From the NCBI GenBank assembly GCA_027491555.1, contig JAOZGN010000006.1, positions 34,919-98,918 of the forward strand: DNA of 64,000 nucleotides, read 5' to 3'. How positions within the stretch are numbered: position 1 is the first letter of the stretch; each line of letters opens with the position of its first letter. This document shows positions 8,096-15,870 of the stretch, piece after piece. Source of the DNA: Thermoproteota archaeon. Lineage in GTDB: Archaea > Thermoproteota > Korarchaeia > Korarchaeales > Korarchaeaceae. A program made the translations under genes and the position numbers. The notes under the pieces are model-generated. The model searched no databases. It was given only the letters and a program-made list of their open reading frames with translations, and was not told the DNA's origin.

Positions 8096-9856
8096 CTACA
8101 TCCTGGCGGCCTCCTCGAGGTCCTTCATGAGGACGGCCCTCTCGTAGGCCTTGACGACATCGGTCCTCGTCAGTATGCCCACGAGCCTCCCGTCCTCGAC
8201 GACGGGAAGCCTCCCCACGTCGCACCTCAGCATCTTCAGGAGCGCGTCGTGCACGGACGTGCCCGGGGTGACGGTGACCGGCTGCCTGTTCATCACGTCC
8301 CTCACCCTGACGCGATCCCACTGGCTCGGGTGAATCCTCCTCAAGTCGGCGAAGGCCACCATGCCCACGAGCTTACCCTCCGGGTCCACGACCGGGAACC
8401 CCATGTGGTGGGTCCTGAGCATGATCTCGTGAAGTTCCCCCAGCGTTATGTCCGGTTGTACGGTCACGACCTCCCTGACCATGGCGTCGGAGACCCTCAG
8501 CCTGTCCAGCACATCGAGGCCGACTACGGGAACTCGCTTTCCCCTCTCTTCGATGCGTCTAGTGTAGATCGTGCTCTCCATCAGAATGAGGGAGAGGAAG
8601 TAAGCAGTCGAGCATGAGGCGAGGAGAGATGGAATCAGCTTGTAGTTCCTCCCCAGCTCGGTTATGATAACCACGGCCGTGAGCGGAGCCCTGGCGGCGG
8701 CGGCAAAGGTGGCGGCCATCCCGGCGAGTGCGAACATCTCGGGGGTGCGGAAAACCCCTGGAGAGATCGCGTGGAGTACCTTACCAACCACCGCCCCGGA
8801 GGTAGCTCCAATGAAGAGCGTTGGGGTGAATATCCCGCCCGACCCGCCTGATCCCACGGAAAAAGAGGTTGCGAGTATCTTGATGGCCGTGAGCGTGAGC
8901 AGGAGGTGGAGGGCCCCCTCTCCGGCGAGGATCCTGTTCAGGCCGTCGAACCCCGGCCCCATGATACCCCATCCCAGACTCCAGAAGGCGAGCAAGCCAC
9001 TTAGCAGACCACCTAGGGCTGGTTTCAGCCACGCGGGGGCGGTCCACGCCTCAAACCGATCCTCAACCTCATAGAGTGTGTCAACCCATACCCTGGCCAC
9101 GGCGGCCGAGAGGGCCCCGAGTGCCAGCAGGGCGACTACCTCCACAGGGTGCGGAAACGGGATGTGCGCCGGTATCAGGATCACCGGCATGGACTTTCTC
9201 AGCGTCCAGGAGACTGACACCGCAGATATCGACGCTACAAACGCTGGAATGAGTTCAACGGAGTATACTGCCCCCAGGAGTATCTCCAGGCCGAAGAGAA
9301 CCCCTCCCAGAGGAGCGTCGAAGGCGGCCGCTATCCCGGCGGAGAGCCCGGCGATCAGGAGGAGCTTCCTCGGCCTGGCCGGCACCTTGAGGACCTCGGC
9401 CGTAAAGGAACCCAGACCCGCCCCGACCTGGCCTATCGGGCCCTCCCTTCCCGCGCTTCCCCCGAGACCGATCAGGGCCCCGGACGCAAGTATCCTCGCC
9501 ACCGGAACCCTGGGGGGTATCCTGCCCTCCTTGAACAGGAAGGCCTCGAGGACGTTTGGAATCCCGTGACCCCTGACGTCGGGCGCGATCTTCCACGCGA
9601 TCACGCCGGAGACCAGCCCGCCCACCGCGGGGGCGAGAATCAACCCCAGGTCGATGAACCCCAGGGTCAACCTCCCCTCAATCACTTCCAAGAATTCTCT
9701 GAAGATCTCGATGGACTTGTCCAGCGCCACGGCGGAGAGGCCGGCTATCGCTCCGATCGCAACGGCGGAGAGTTCCAGTTTCCCGTAGCGCCTGGTGAGT
9801 CCAGCGATTCGCCGCCAGAACACCTGCCTCCTTATCTCCCTGTGGGGCTCTAACAT
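8096..9856 (-). CDS. ClC-family chloride channel/transporter with C-terminal CBS pair
   Basis: 586 aa. The membrane domain (about 1-430) shows the ClC signatures GHGIP (in place of GSGIP), GREGPIG with the gating glutamate, and GGIFTPTLF. FGLEILLG keeps the glutamate at the proton-pathway position, so H+/Cl- exchange is possible. Two CBS motifs follow (about 455-575: DAMVREVVTV..., DVMNRQPVTV...), which in this family bind adenine nucleotides and regulate transport. It diverges from the DegT gene across an 83-bp gap. Confidence 0.92.
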   Translation of the reverse strand: MLEPHREIRRQVFWRRIAGLTRRYGKLELSAVAIGAIAGLSAVALDKSIEIFREFLEVIEGRLTLGFIDLGLILAPAVGGLVSGVIAWKIAPDVRGHGIPNVLEAFLFKEGRIPPRVPVARILASGALIGLGGSAGREGPIGQVGAGLGSFTAEVLKVPARPRKLLLIAGLSAGIAAAFDAPLGGVLFGLEILLGAVYSVELIPAFVASISAVSVSWTLRKSMPVILIPAHIPFPHPVEVVALLALGALSAAVARVWVDTLYEVEDRFEAWTAPAWLKPALGGLLSGLLAFWSLGWGIMGPGFDGLNRILAGEGALHLLLTLTAIKILATSFSVGSGGSGGIFTPTLFIGATSGAVVGKVLHAISPGVFRTPEMFALAGMAATFAAAARAPLTAVVIITELGRNYKLIPSLLASCSTAYFLSLILMESTIYTRRIEERGKRVPVVGLDVLDRLRVSDAMVREVVTVQPDITLGELHEIMLRTHHMGFPVVDPEGKLVGMVAFADLRRIHPSQWDRVRVRDVMNRQPVTVTPGTSVHDALLKMLRCDVGRLPVVEDGRLVGILTRTDVVKAYERAVLMKDLEEAARM

Positions 9857-9907
9857 CGACCGCGTCCCTCTCTCCTCGACAGACCTGTCGGCTTTCGCCT
9901 GTCAGGC

Positions 9908-9918
9908 CCTTAATTATT
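9908..9918 (+). promoter_or_regulatory. TATA box of the DegT aminotransferase gene
   Basis: CCTTAATTATT is centred about 27 bp before ATG 9940, so the message is probably leaderless. Confidence 0.4.
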
Positions 9919-9939
9919 GCTCCCCCACTCAACGACCTG

Positions 9940-11091
9940 ATGGGCGTCAGAGTCCCGATCTCAAGGCCGCTGCTCGGAGCGGAAGAAGTGGAGGAGGTGG
10001 AGCTTGTCCTCAAGAGCGGAATGCTAGCGCAAGGGAAGAGGGTGAAAGAGCTGGAAGATGGGTTTGCCGAGTACGTGGGAGCTAAGCACGGCATCGCAGT
10101 GTCCAACGGGACGCTCGCCCTCCTGGTGGCCCTTCAGGCCATGGGGATTGGGCCGGGGGACGAGGTCATCACGACCCCCCTCTCGTTCTTCGCGACGGCC
10201 TCTACCATCCTCATGACGGGCGCCGTCCCCGTATTCGTTGACGTTGACCCGGAGACCTATAACCTCGATCCCGGGCGGGTGGAGGAGGTCCTGTCGGATC
10301 GCACCCGGGCGATAGTTCCGGTCCACCTCTTCGGTCACCCCGTCGACATGGACCCCCTGCTGAAGATAGCTCGGGAGAGGGATCTGCTGATTCTCGAGGA
10401 CGCCGCGCAGGCTCACGGAGCTGAGTACAGGGGAAGGAAGGTCGGATCCATCGGCCACGCGGCCGCGTTCAGCTTCTACCCGACGAAGAACATGACGACC
10501 GCCGAGGGTGGGATGATAACGACGAGCGACGACCGGCTGGCAGGGAGGTGTAGGCTCCTCAGAGACCACGGGCAGGAGTCAAAGTACGTTCACATAATGC
10601 TCGGAATGAACTGCAGGATGACGGATCTCCAGGCGGCCATAGGGGTAGTGCAGCTGAAAAAGCTGGATAGCATGAATGAGAGAAGGCGGGAGATAGCCAG
10701 AACGTACGTAGACGAGCTCGGTGGACTCGAAGGGATCGAAATGCCGATTGAACGCCCCTGGGCGAGGCACTCCTGGCACCTCTTTGCGGTCAAGGTCACC
10801 GGCCCGTCGAGGGACAGGCTGGTGGGAGCGCTCCGCGATCGGGGAGTGGATGCCAGGCCGAGTTATCCCATGCCGATATACGACCAGCCGGTGATGAAGA
10901 AGCTGGGGATCAGGGAGTTCGACCCACTGTGGTTCGCGAGGTCGGGGAAGGGGTTCAAGAGGGCGGAGTGCCCGAACGCGGAGAGGCTCGTCGATCAGCT
11001 CCTTCTCCTCCCCATCCATCCCGGAATGAGCGACGAGGACGTCCAATTCGTCACGAGAGCGGTTAAGGAGGCCCTGAGGGAGGTCAGCTGA
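9940..11091 (+). CDS. DegT/DnrJ/EryC1/StrS-family PLP aminotransferase
   Basis: 383 aa, typical of sugar aminotransferases that act on nucleotide-linked keto sugars. The PLP lysine lies in FSFYPTKNMTTAEGGM and the PLP-binding aspartate in LEDAAQAHGAEY. The N-terminal SRPLLGAEEVEEVELVLKSG and the nucleotide/PLP loop VSNGTLALLVAL fit the family. No sugar-nucleotide genes adjoin it, so the substrate is unknown. A role in glycans for cell-surface or secreted glycoproteins is plausible, given the many sequons in surface proteins of this window. Confidence 0.9.
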   Translation: MGVRVPISRPLLGAEEVEEVELVLKSGMLAQGKRVKELEDGFAEYVGAKHGIAVSNGTLALLVALQAMGIGPGDEVITTPLSFFATASTILMTGAVPVFVDVDPETYNLDPGRVEEVLSDRTRAIVPVHLFGHPVDMDPLLKIARERDLLILEDAAQAHGAEYRGRKVGSIGHAAAFSFYPTKNMTTAEGGMITTSDDRLAGRCRLLRDHGQESKYVHIMLGMNCRMTDLQAAIGVVQLKKLDSMNERRREIARTYVDELGGLEGIEMPIERPWARHSWHLFAVKVTGPSRDRLVGALRDRGVDARPSYPMPIYDQPVMKKLGIREFDPLWFARSGKGFKRAECPNAERLVDQLLLLPIHPGMSDEDVQFVTRAVKEALREVS

Positions 11092-11584
11092 CCCACCTGC
11101 TCAGGGCCGCCCTGAGAACTTTGGACAAGGGGACGCCGACCAGAACTCCAGCAGCCGCCTGAAAGAGGTTCCCGGGCAGTTCCGCGACCGCCGCCCCCGG
11201 TCCCAGCAGAATGGCCTCCACGGTGAAGTAGCCCAGCACCATCTCGGCTACCGCGACGGTCGCGCCTGCGATCTCCGCCAACCTCCCCCGGCCCGAGACC
11301 AAGCCGGCTAGGGCGCCCTCAACTCCCTTGATGGCCAGAGTGTAGGGGGCGTAGTGAGCGTATCCAGACAGCAGGTCGGCGAGGGCCGAGCCGACTCCTC
11401 CGCAGAACGCCCCCACCGTGGGACCGAGAGCCAGTCCCAGGGTGATCACCACGATGTCGCCCAAGTTTATGTATCCCTGAGTCGCCGGAACCGGGATCTG
11501 CACTACCAAAGTGGTTGCTGCCACGAGGGCGGCGCCCATACCTGCGAAGGCGGCCCAGACGGACCCGTTCCTCGGCCCGGCCAT
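11084..11584 (-). CDS. ECF-transporter-type S component (vitamin/cofactor uptake), membrane protein
   Basis: 166 aa with about five to six hydrophobic segments. The sequence QGYINLGDIVVITLGLALGPTVGAFCGGVGSALADLLSGY has the S-component hallmarks (a G-D-x-V loop, then GPxxGAxxGGxGxxLxDLLxGY). S components bind a vitamin or metal and dock on a shared energising module, which is not encoded nearby. The frame is open much further upstream, but that stretch is antisense to the next gene. ATG 11584 fits a TATA at 11614-11622. The 3' end overlaps the convergent DegT gene by 8 bp. Substrate unknown. Confidence 0.82.
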   Translation of the reverse strand: MAGPRNGSVWAAFAGMGAALVAATTLVVQIPVPATQGYINLGDIVVITLGLALGPTVGAFCGGVGSALADLLSGYAHYAPYTLAIKGVEGALAGLVSGRGRLAEIAGATVAVAEMVLGYFTVEAILLGPGAAVAELPGNLFQAAAGVLVGVPLSKVLRAALSRWVS

Positions 11585-11600
11585 CGCGAGCACCGAAGAT

Positions 11601-11631
11601 GTATAAGTCAGCATTCTTATATTTGAGTCAG
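11601..11631. promoter_or_regulatory. Divergent promoter pair with AGTCAG direct repeats
   Basis: In the 54-bp gap, GTATAAG (11601-11607, plus strand) lies 35 bp before ATG 11639, and ATATAAGAA (minus strand, 11614-11622) lies about 34 bp before ATG 11584. AGTCAG occurs at 11606-11611 and again at 11626-11631, exactly 20 bp (two helical turns) apart, flanking the minus-strand TATA box. This is a candidate operator for the regulator-like protein encoded to the right. Confidence 0.5.
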
Positions 11632-11638
11632 AAAGCTT

Positions 11639-13024
11639 ATGTATCGGACTATGACGAAGTGGCTGGCCCGCTGCCCCAAGTGTGGGCTGAGCCGCGAGCT
11701 GATTCAGGTGACGCCTACCTGCCCCATATGCGGTACCCCCCTCCTTCTCCTGCCAGACCTCCAGGAGCTGCGGGGCAGGGTGACCCCCGACGTCTTGGCC
11801 AGCAGGGTTGCGGGAGTCTGGAGATACAGGGAACTCCTGCCGGTCTCTCGGGATCCCGTCACGCTCGGAGAGGGTGGAACCAGGCTCCACGCGTGCAGGA
11901 GACTCGGGAGGGAGGCGGATCTGCGCGGCCTCCTGGTGAAGGATGAGACGAAGAACCCCACAGGCTGCTTCATAGACAGGGGATCCACGGTGCTGGTGTC
12001 TCGAATAGTTGAAGAGGGATACCAGGGCGTCTACGGAACTGTCAAGGGAAACCTTGGGGCCTCTCTCGCTGCCTACTCGGCTAGGGCGGGGGTGGGGTGC
12101 GCGGTGAGGGTGGACGGGCCGACCGACCCGGCGAAGCTCTATCAGATGATTGCCTACGGGGCTGCAGTCTCCCCACCAGACGGCCGAATGGAGGCTCCAG
12201 AGCGATACTACAACGTCTTGAACTCTGATCCCCTCCTCGTGGAGGGCGAGAAGACGATATCGCTGGAGGTGCTGGAGTCTCTGGGGTGGGAGGAGCCTGA
12301 CGCGATCGTCGTGCCCGTGGGTAGCGGCTCCCTCATGACCGCGGTCTGGAAGGGAATCACGGAGGCCAGGGAGCTGGGACTCGTGCGGTCGGAGGGCGTC
12401 CGACTCTACGGGGTGAGACCGGGTGAGGAGAGCGCCGTCGCCCTGGATCTCCACTTTCCTGAGCCAGACCGCTTGGACCAGGCTAGTGAGGCTGTCAGGG
12501 AGAGCGGCGGGGACTTGATCACGGTCGGAGACGAGGAGATGCTGGAGGCCTCGAGGAAGCTCGCCCGCGCCGAGGGGATATTCGCCGAACCCGCCGCGGC
12601 CTCCACGCTGGCGGCCGCGGAGAGGCTGAGGGTAGAGGGGGAGATCTCTCCCTCAGACACAGTCGTCCTCATAGTGACCGGGTCCGGGCTGAAGGACCCC
12701 ACCGCCGCCGTCAGGGAACTTGAGAGGCTCCATTTAACCGACGCCTACGTGAAGGGGGAGCGCGTTGGCAGGCCGCTCGGGAGGACGAAGACGGCGATCC
12801 TGAGGATACTGACCTCTGGTAAGATGCACGGGTACGAGGTCTGGAGGAGGTTGAAGGGATCCGGCGTGGAGATCTCGCTTCCGGCAGTTTACCAGCACCT
12901 CAAGTCGCTGGAGGAGATGGGCGCGATTGCCAGGGTCCAGACGGTGTCAAAGAATGGGAGGTCTCGCGTAGTCTACTCCATAACCCCGAGAGGCAGGCTC
13001 CTCCTGTCGACCGTGGAGGGATGA
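11639..13024 (+). CDS. Threonine-synthase-fold protein lacking the PLP lysine, fused to a PadR-like winged helix
   Basis: 461 aa. Residues 1-40 form a zinc ribbon (CPKC...CPIC). Residues about 60-370 follow threonine synthase (NPTGCFIDRGS, GNLGASLAAYSARAG, VVPVGSGSL, VTGSGLKDPTAA). The Schiff-base lysine of the family motif (SFKDRG) is isoleucine here (codon ATA), so ordinary PLP catalysis is unlikely. Residues about 378-461 are a PadR-type winged helix (MHGYEVWRRLKGSG, PAVYQHLKSLEEMGAI). The best reading is a transcription regulator whose sensor is a dead PLP-enzyme fold, by analogy to MocR proteins (another PLP fold plus a winged helix). It is divergent from the S component, a possible target. 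The alternative is an enzyme of altered chemistry. Confidence 0.82.
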   Translation: MYRTMTKWLARCPKCGLSRELIQVTPTCPICGTPLLLLPDLQELRGRVTPDVLASRVAGVWRYRELLPVSRDPVTLGEGGTRLHACRRLGREADLRGLLVKDETKNPTGCFIDRGSTVLVSRIVEEGYQGVYGTVKGNLGASLAAYSARAGVGCAVRVDGPTDPAKLYQMIAYGAAVSPPDGRMEAPERYYNVLNSDPLLVEGEKTISLEVLESLGWEEPDAIVVPVGSGSLMTAVWKGITEARELGLVRSEGVRLYGVRPGEESAVALDLHFPEPDRLDQASEAVRESGGDLITVGDEEMLEASRKLARAEGIFAEPAAASTLAAAERLRVEGEISPSDTVVLIVTGSGLKDPTAAVRELERLHLTDAYVKGERVGRPLGRTKTAILRILTSGKMHGYEVWRRLKGSGVEISLPAVYQHLKSLEEMGAIARVQTVSKNGRSRVVYSITPRGRLLLSTVEG

Positions 13025-13028
13025 GGTC

Positions 13029-13042
13029 GCGTTAATTAACGC
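13029..13042. promoter_or_regulatory. Perfect 14-bp palindrome over a TATA element
   Basis: GCGTTAATTAACGC is fully self-complementary. Its AT core lies about 25 bp before a transcript start expected near 13060, just ahead of the DUF59 gene, so it can act as both TATA box and operator. Confidence 0.45.
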
Positions 13043-13074
13043 CCACCCATCGAGAGCGCCCGGTGGGTGATTCC

Positions 13075-13485
13075 GTGAGCTCGGAGGAGAAGAGGCTGAG
13101 GATCCTCACGGCCCTGAGGGGGGTCTATGACCCTGAGATACCCATCAACGTCGTCGATCTCGGTCTGATCAGGGAGGTCACCGTCGAAGAGAAGGAGGGA
13201 CCCACTACTGTGAGGGTCAGGTACACTCTCACGGCCCCCGGGTGTCCGCTGGCCCAGATGCTCTCTTCCCTCATCAAGAGGACCGTCGAGGCCGCAGTCG
13301 GCAGCGACGTCAACGTTGAGCTGATCTACGAGGACTTCCCGCCCTGGACCCCGGCCGACATGACCGAGGAGGGCAGAGAGGAGTTCAAGAGGAGGTACGG
13401 CTACGACATAATGGACTCCTTCCTCAAGCAGTGGGGTAGCATCGAGAACTACATCGAGGCGGTCAGGAAGGCCCTCGGGAAGTGA
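13075..13485 (+). CDS. MIP18/DUF59 family protein (SufT/PaaD-like, iron-sulfur assembly)
   Basis: 136 aa. The N-terminal half is a DUF59 domain (GVYDPEIPINVVDLGLI, TLTAPGCPLAQMLSSL with the conserved cysteine). Members help mature iron-sulfur proteins or assemble other metal sites. The C-terminal 45 residues (EEGREEFKRRYGYDIMDSFLKQW) are an unannotated helical tail. The GTG at 13075 is preferred over GTG 13063 because GGTGATT lies just ahead of it. Confidence 0.87.
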   Translation: MSSEEKRLRILTALRGVYDPEIPINVVDLGLIREVTVEEKEGPTTVRVRYTLTAPGCPLAQMLSSLIKRTVEAAVGSDVNVELIYEDFPPWTPADMTEEGREEFKRRYGYDIMDSFLKQWGSIENYIEAVRKALGK

Positions 13486-13498
13486 AGGTGGCGGGGAC

Positions 13499-14398
13499 TC
13501 ACCCCTGCTCCGACCTAGTGACGGCCAGCGTCACCCCAGCCAAGAGAACCGCGCCGCCAATCACGACCCTTAGGGACGGGACCTCGCCCAGCACGACCCA
13601 GGCCAGGACCGTCGCTCCTATGGGCTCCATCAAGATCGCCAGCGAGACCACGTGCGCCTTGACGTACTTCAGGGCGTAGTTGTAGAGGGTGTGACCCACG
13701 CATGAGGGTCCCAGGGCCAGGGCCAGAAAGATCGCGTACTCCCTGAACGGGTAGCCAGTTAGGGGGCTCCCTATCGAGAGCGCGCCGGCAGCCAGCGCGA
13801 GCCCAGAGACCCCGTAAACGGACGCCGCGTAAGACAGGGTGTCGAGGCTCCTCCTCAGCGCCCTGCCCGCCACCAAGTAGAGTGCCAGAGCCACTGCGCC
13901 CGCGAGGGCGAGGGTTGCTCCCAAGAGGTCACGCTCGGTGAGGGTCCAGGCCTCACCAACGATCGCGGCGGCGCCCAGCATTCCCAGAGCGATTCCGGCG
14001 GCCTCTCGAAGGGTTATCCTGTCTCCAAGGAGGGCCCACCCCAAGACGGCGGCAAACATCGGGGCAGAGTCGACCAGCACAACGCTCACCGCGACGGAGG
14101 TGTACTTGAGGGAGGTCACCCAAGTCGCGAAGTGAACGGCCAGAGCGATCCCCGAGGCCGCTAGCTGTGGGAGCAGACCCTCAATGACCTCTACAGATCT
14201 CAGTAGAGATGGGAGTGAGACGAGCGACATAATCGCGGCCGCTATCAGAAGTCTGTTGGCCGCTATCACCATGGCCGGCGCGCTGCTCAGCTTGATCAGG
14301 ACGCTGGCGGAGGACACGGAAGAGACCCCTATCGCCAGCGCCAGCCTCGGGTCGAGCCCGCGTTGACCCCGCGCCACGGCCGAGCGCTCCCCCCTCAC
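13499..14398 (-). CDS. EamA/DMT-superfamily transporter
   Basis: 299 aa with ten predicted membrane segments in two EamA repeats (second repeat about residues 155-290, ending SLRVVIGGAVLLAGVTLAV; motif LMEPIGATVLAWVVLGE). The family exports or imports small metabolites such as amino acids or nucleotide sugars; the substrate is not predictable. The start is GTG 14398; a start a few codons further in is possible. It is convergent with the DUF59 gene (13 bp gap). Confidence 0.85.
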   Translation of the reverse strand: MRGERSAVARGQRGLDPRLALAIGVSSVSSASVLIKLSSAPAMVIAANRLLIAAAIMSLVSLPSLLRSVEVIEGLLPQLAASGIALAVHFATWVTSLKYTSVAVSVVLVDSAPMFAAVLGWALLGDRITLREAAGIALGMLGAAAIVGEAWTLTERDLLGATLALAGAVALALYLVAGRALRRSLDTLSYAASVYGVSGLALAAGALSIGSPLTGYPFREYAIFLALALGPSCVGHTLYNYALKYVKAHVVSLAILMEPIGATVLAWVVLGEVPSLRVVIGGAVLLAGVTLAVTRSEQG

Positions 14399-14868
14399 GG
14401 TATTAAGGAGATCGGGCGCAGGCGACCAGAGTGGGTACCTGGAGGCGGATCATCTGCCAGAGGGACTGTCCAAGACGCGTGCGGCCTCCTTGTCAGGGTC
14501 GAGGGAGGCCCCGGAGGAATTCCCGATAAGGCTCCTCACGAGTTCAGTTCCCCTCGATACGAGCACTCAGGACGAACTCGACTCGCTAGATGAGGTTCAC
14601 GTGAGTCCTGAAGACGCCGGGGAGCTTGGACTCACGGACGGGGCCCTGACAGTCCTCGAGTCCTCGGCGGGTGGGAGGGCCGCGGCTGAGGTTAGGTTGA
14701 CGGGTCGCTTCCAGCGGCGGTGGCGTGGGTCAGGAGGTCAGGCAGGCTGGCGAAGGGGTTTGTTAACGATCTCGTCAGTCCCGAGAAGCAGGCCGTCGGG
14801 GGCGGCAACACGTTCAACTCTACCTGCGTTAGGCTGAGGCCCCTCCGCGTGAGGCGAGGTCGGACGGC
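14397..14868 (+). pseudogene. Relic of the C-terminal domain of a molybdopterin oxidoreductase
   Basis: Two plus-strand frames together read like the C-terminus of a formate dehydrogenase/nitrate reductase-type molybdoenzyme. Frame A (to about 14705) gives SGYLEADHLPEGLSKT, then EEFPIRLLTSSVPLDTST and VHVSPEDAGELGLTDGALTV, the molybdopterin-dinucleotide-binding beta barrel. Frame B (from about 14700) gives GRLAKGFVNDLVSPEKQAV and GNTFNSTCVRLRP, the usual last strand. The join needs a frameshift near 14700-14708. The first two thirds of such an enzyme are absent: the EamA gene occupies the DNA to the left on the other strand. There is no start or ribosome site, so I call it a pseudogene. Confidence 0.65.
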
Positions 14869-14916
14869 ACCTTTTTTGAGTGGCGAGCGGGAACTCAAAC
14901 TGAGAGGCTGTCCATC

Positions 14917-15807
14917 ATGATCCTGCGGGAGGCAGATGAAGGCGACGTGGGCGACATCGTCGCCGTCTACACCTACGGAGAGCGAATAGACGACCGGCTG
15001 GAGAGGGTCCGGAGGTTCGGCTGGTGGGGAGACGAGGAGGCGCTCGCCTGGTACCTGAAGTCGCTGAAGAGGAGTGGGGGTATCTCGATAGTCGCGGTGG
15101 AAGGGGAGAAGGTCGTTGGAGAGGCCGAGATAGCCCCCGACAGTGGCCCCAGTCTCGTCGGAGAGCACGCATTTCTGCTGAGCCTTTGGACGCACCCCAA
15201 GTACCGGGGGAAGGGGGTGGGGAAGGCCCTCCTGGACAGGTGCCTCGAGATAGCCAAGAAGTGGGGCTTCCAAGTGGTCGACACGATCCCGATACCGGGG
15301 AGCGAGAGGTTCTTCTCCGCCACGGGGTTCTCCAAGGTGGCCAGGCAGGTCGTCGCCGAGGCCAGCAGCAGGCCGACCCCTGGGTTGGCAGGGTTAGTCA
15401 GCTTGGGGCCGGGGGACTTCCCCGAGAACCTCTGTCTCCTTGCAGGACACGTGAGGCCTGGAAGGCTCAGCTGGGAACTCCTCTGGGGTCAGGCGGAAGT
15501 AGGTCTTGGGCTACCCTCTCCTAAGGCGTTCAGGCTCAGGGTGGGATCGTGGAACTTCGCGCTTCTCCTCTACGCCATTCCTTCAAAGAATGGGCCAAAG
15601 GCGGCTGCCCTGCTGTGGGGAGAACCCCGAGTGGGAGTTGGCCAGGTTTTCGACGCCGTCGAGGTCAGCCTCAGAATTGCGTCTGAGGCGGGGTTTAAGA
15701 GGGTAAGGGCCCAGCTCTGGGAGAAGTTCCTGCCCTCCTTCTCGGCCGCGGGATTCGATGAGGTGAAGAAGGTGCCCTGGGTGCGGAAGCAGATCAGGCC
15801 CAGATGA
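14917..15807 (+). CDS. GNAT-family N-acetyltransferase with a C-terminal extension
   Basis: 296 aa. Residues 1-150 are a GNAT domain with the acetyl-CoA pyrophosphate loop in HPKYRGKGVGKALLDRC, followed by PIPGSERFFSATGF. Residues about 165-296 look like a second, diverged alpha/beta domain without the CoA loop, possibly a degenerate GNAT repeat (RVRAQLWEKFLPSFSAAGF resembles the last GNAT helix and strand). A T-rich TATA at 14872-14879 and GAGAGG support ATG 14917. The substrate is unknown. Confidence 0.83.
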   Translation: MILREADEGDVGDIVAVYTYGERIDDRLERVRRFGWWGDEEALAWYLKSLKRSGGISIVAVEGEKVVGEAEIAPDSGPSLVGEHAFLLSLWTHPKYRGKGVGKALLDRCLEIAKKWGFQVVDTIPIPGSERFFSATGFSKVARQVVAEASSRPTPGLAGLVSLGPGDFPENLCLLAGHVRPGRLSWELLWGQAEVGLGLPSPKAFRLRVGSWNFALLLYAIPSKNGPKAAALLWGEPRVGVGQVFDAVEVSLRIASEAGFKRVRAQLWEKFLPSFSAAGFDEVKKVPWVRKQIRPR

Positions 15808-15870
15808 CCAGTGGGGACCCTGTGAGATTAATTAACCCCCTCGTAGCCGCGCCCGCGGAGGAGTGGGGAA

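Noticed and set aside
7547..8617. 356-aa open frame on the plus strand
   Set aside because: It is antisense across the THUMP methyltransferase and ClC genes, rich in His/Pro/Arg, without ribosome site or family features.
11585..12454. N-terminal extension of the ECF S-component frame (290 residues)
   Set aside because: It runs antisense through the threonine-synthase-like gene and across the divergent promoter; the membrane protein begins naturally at 11584.
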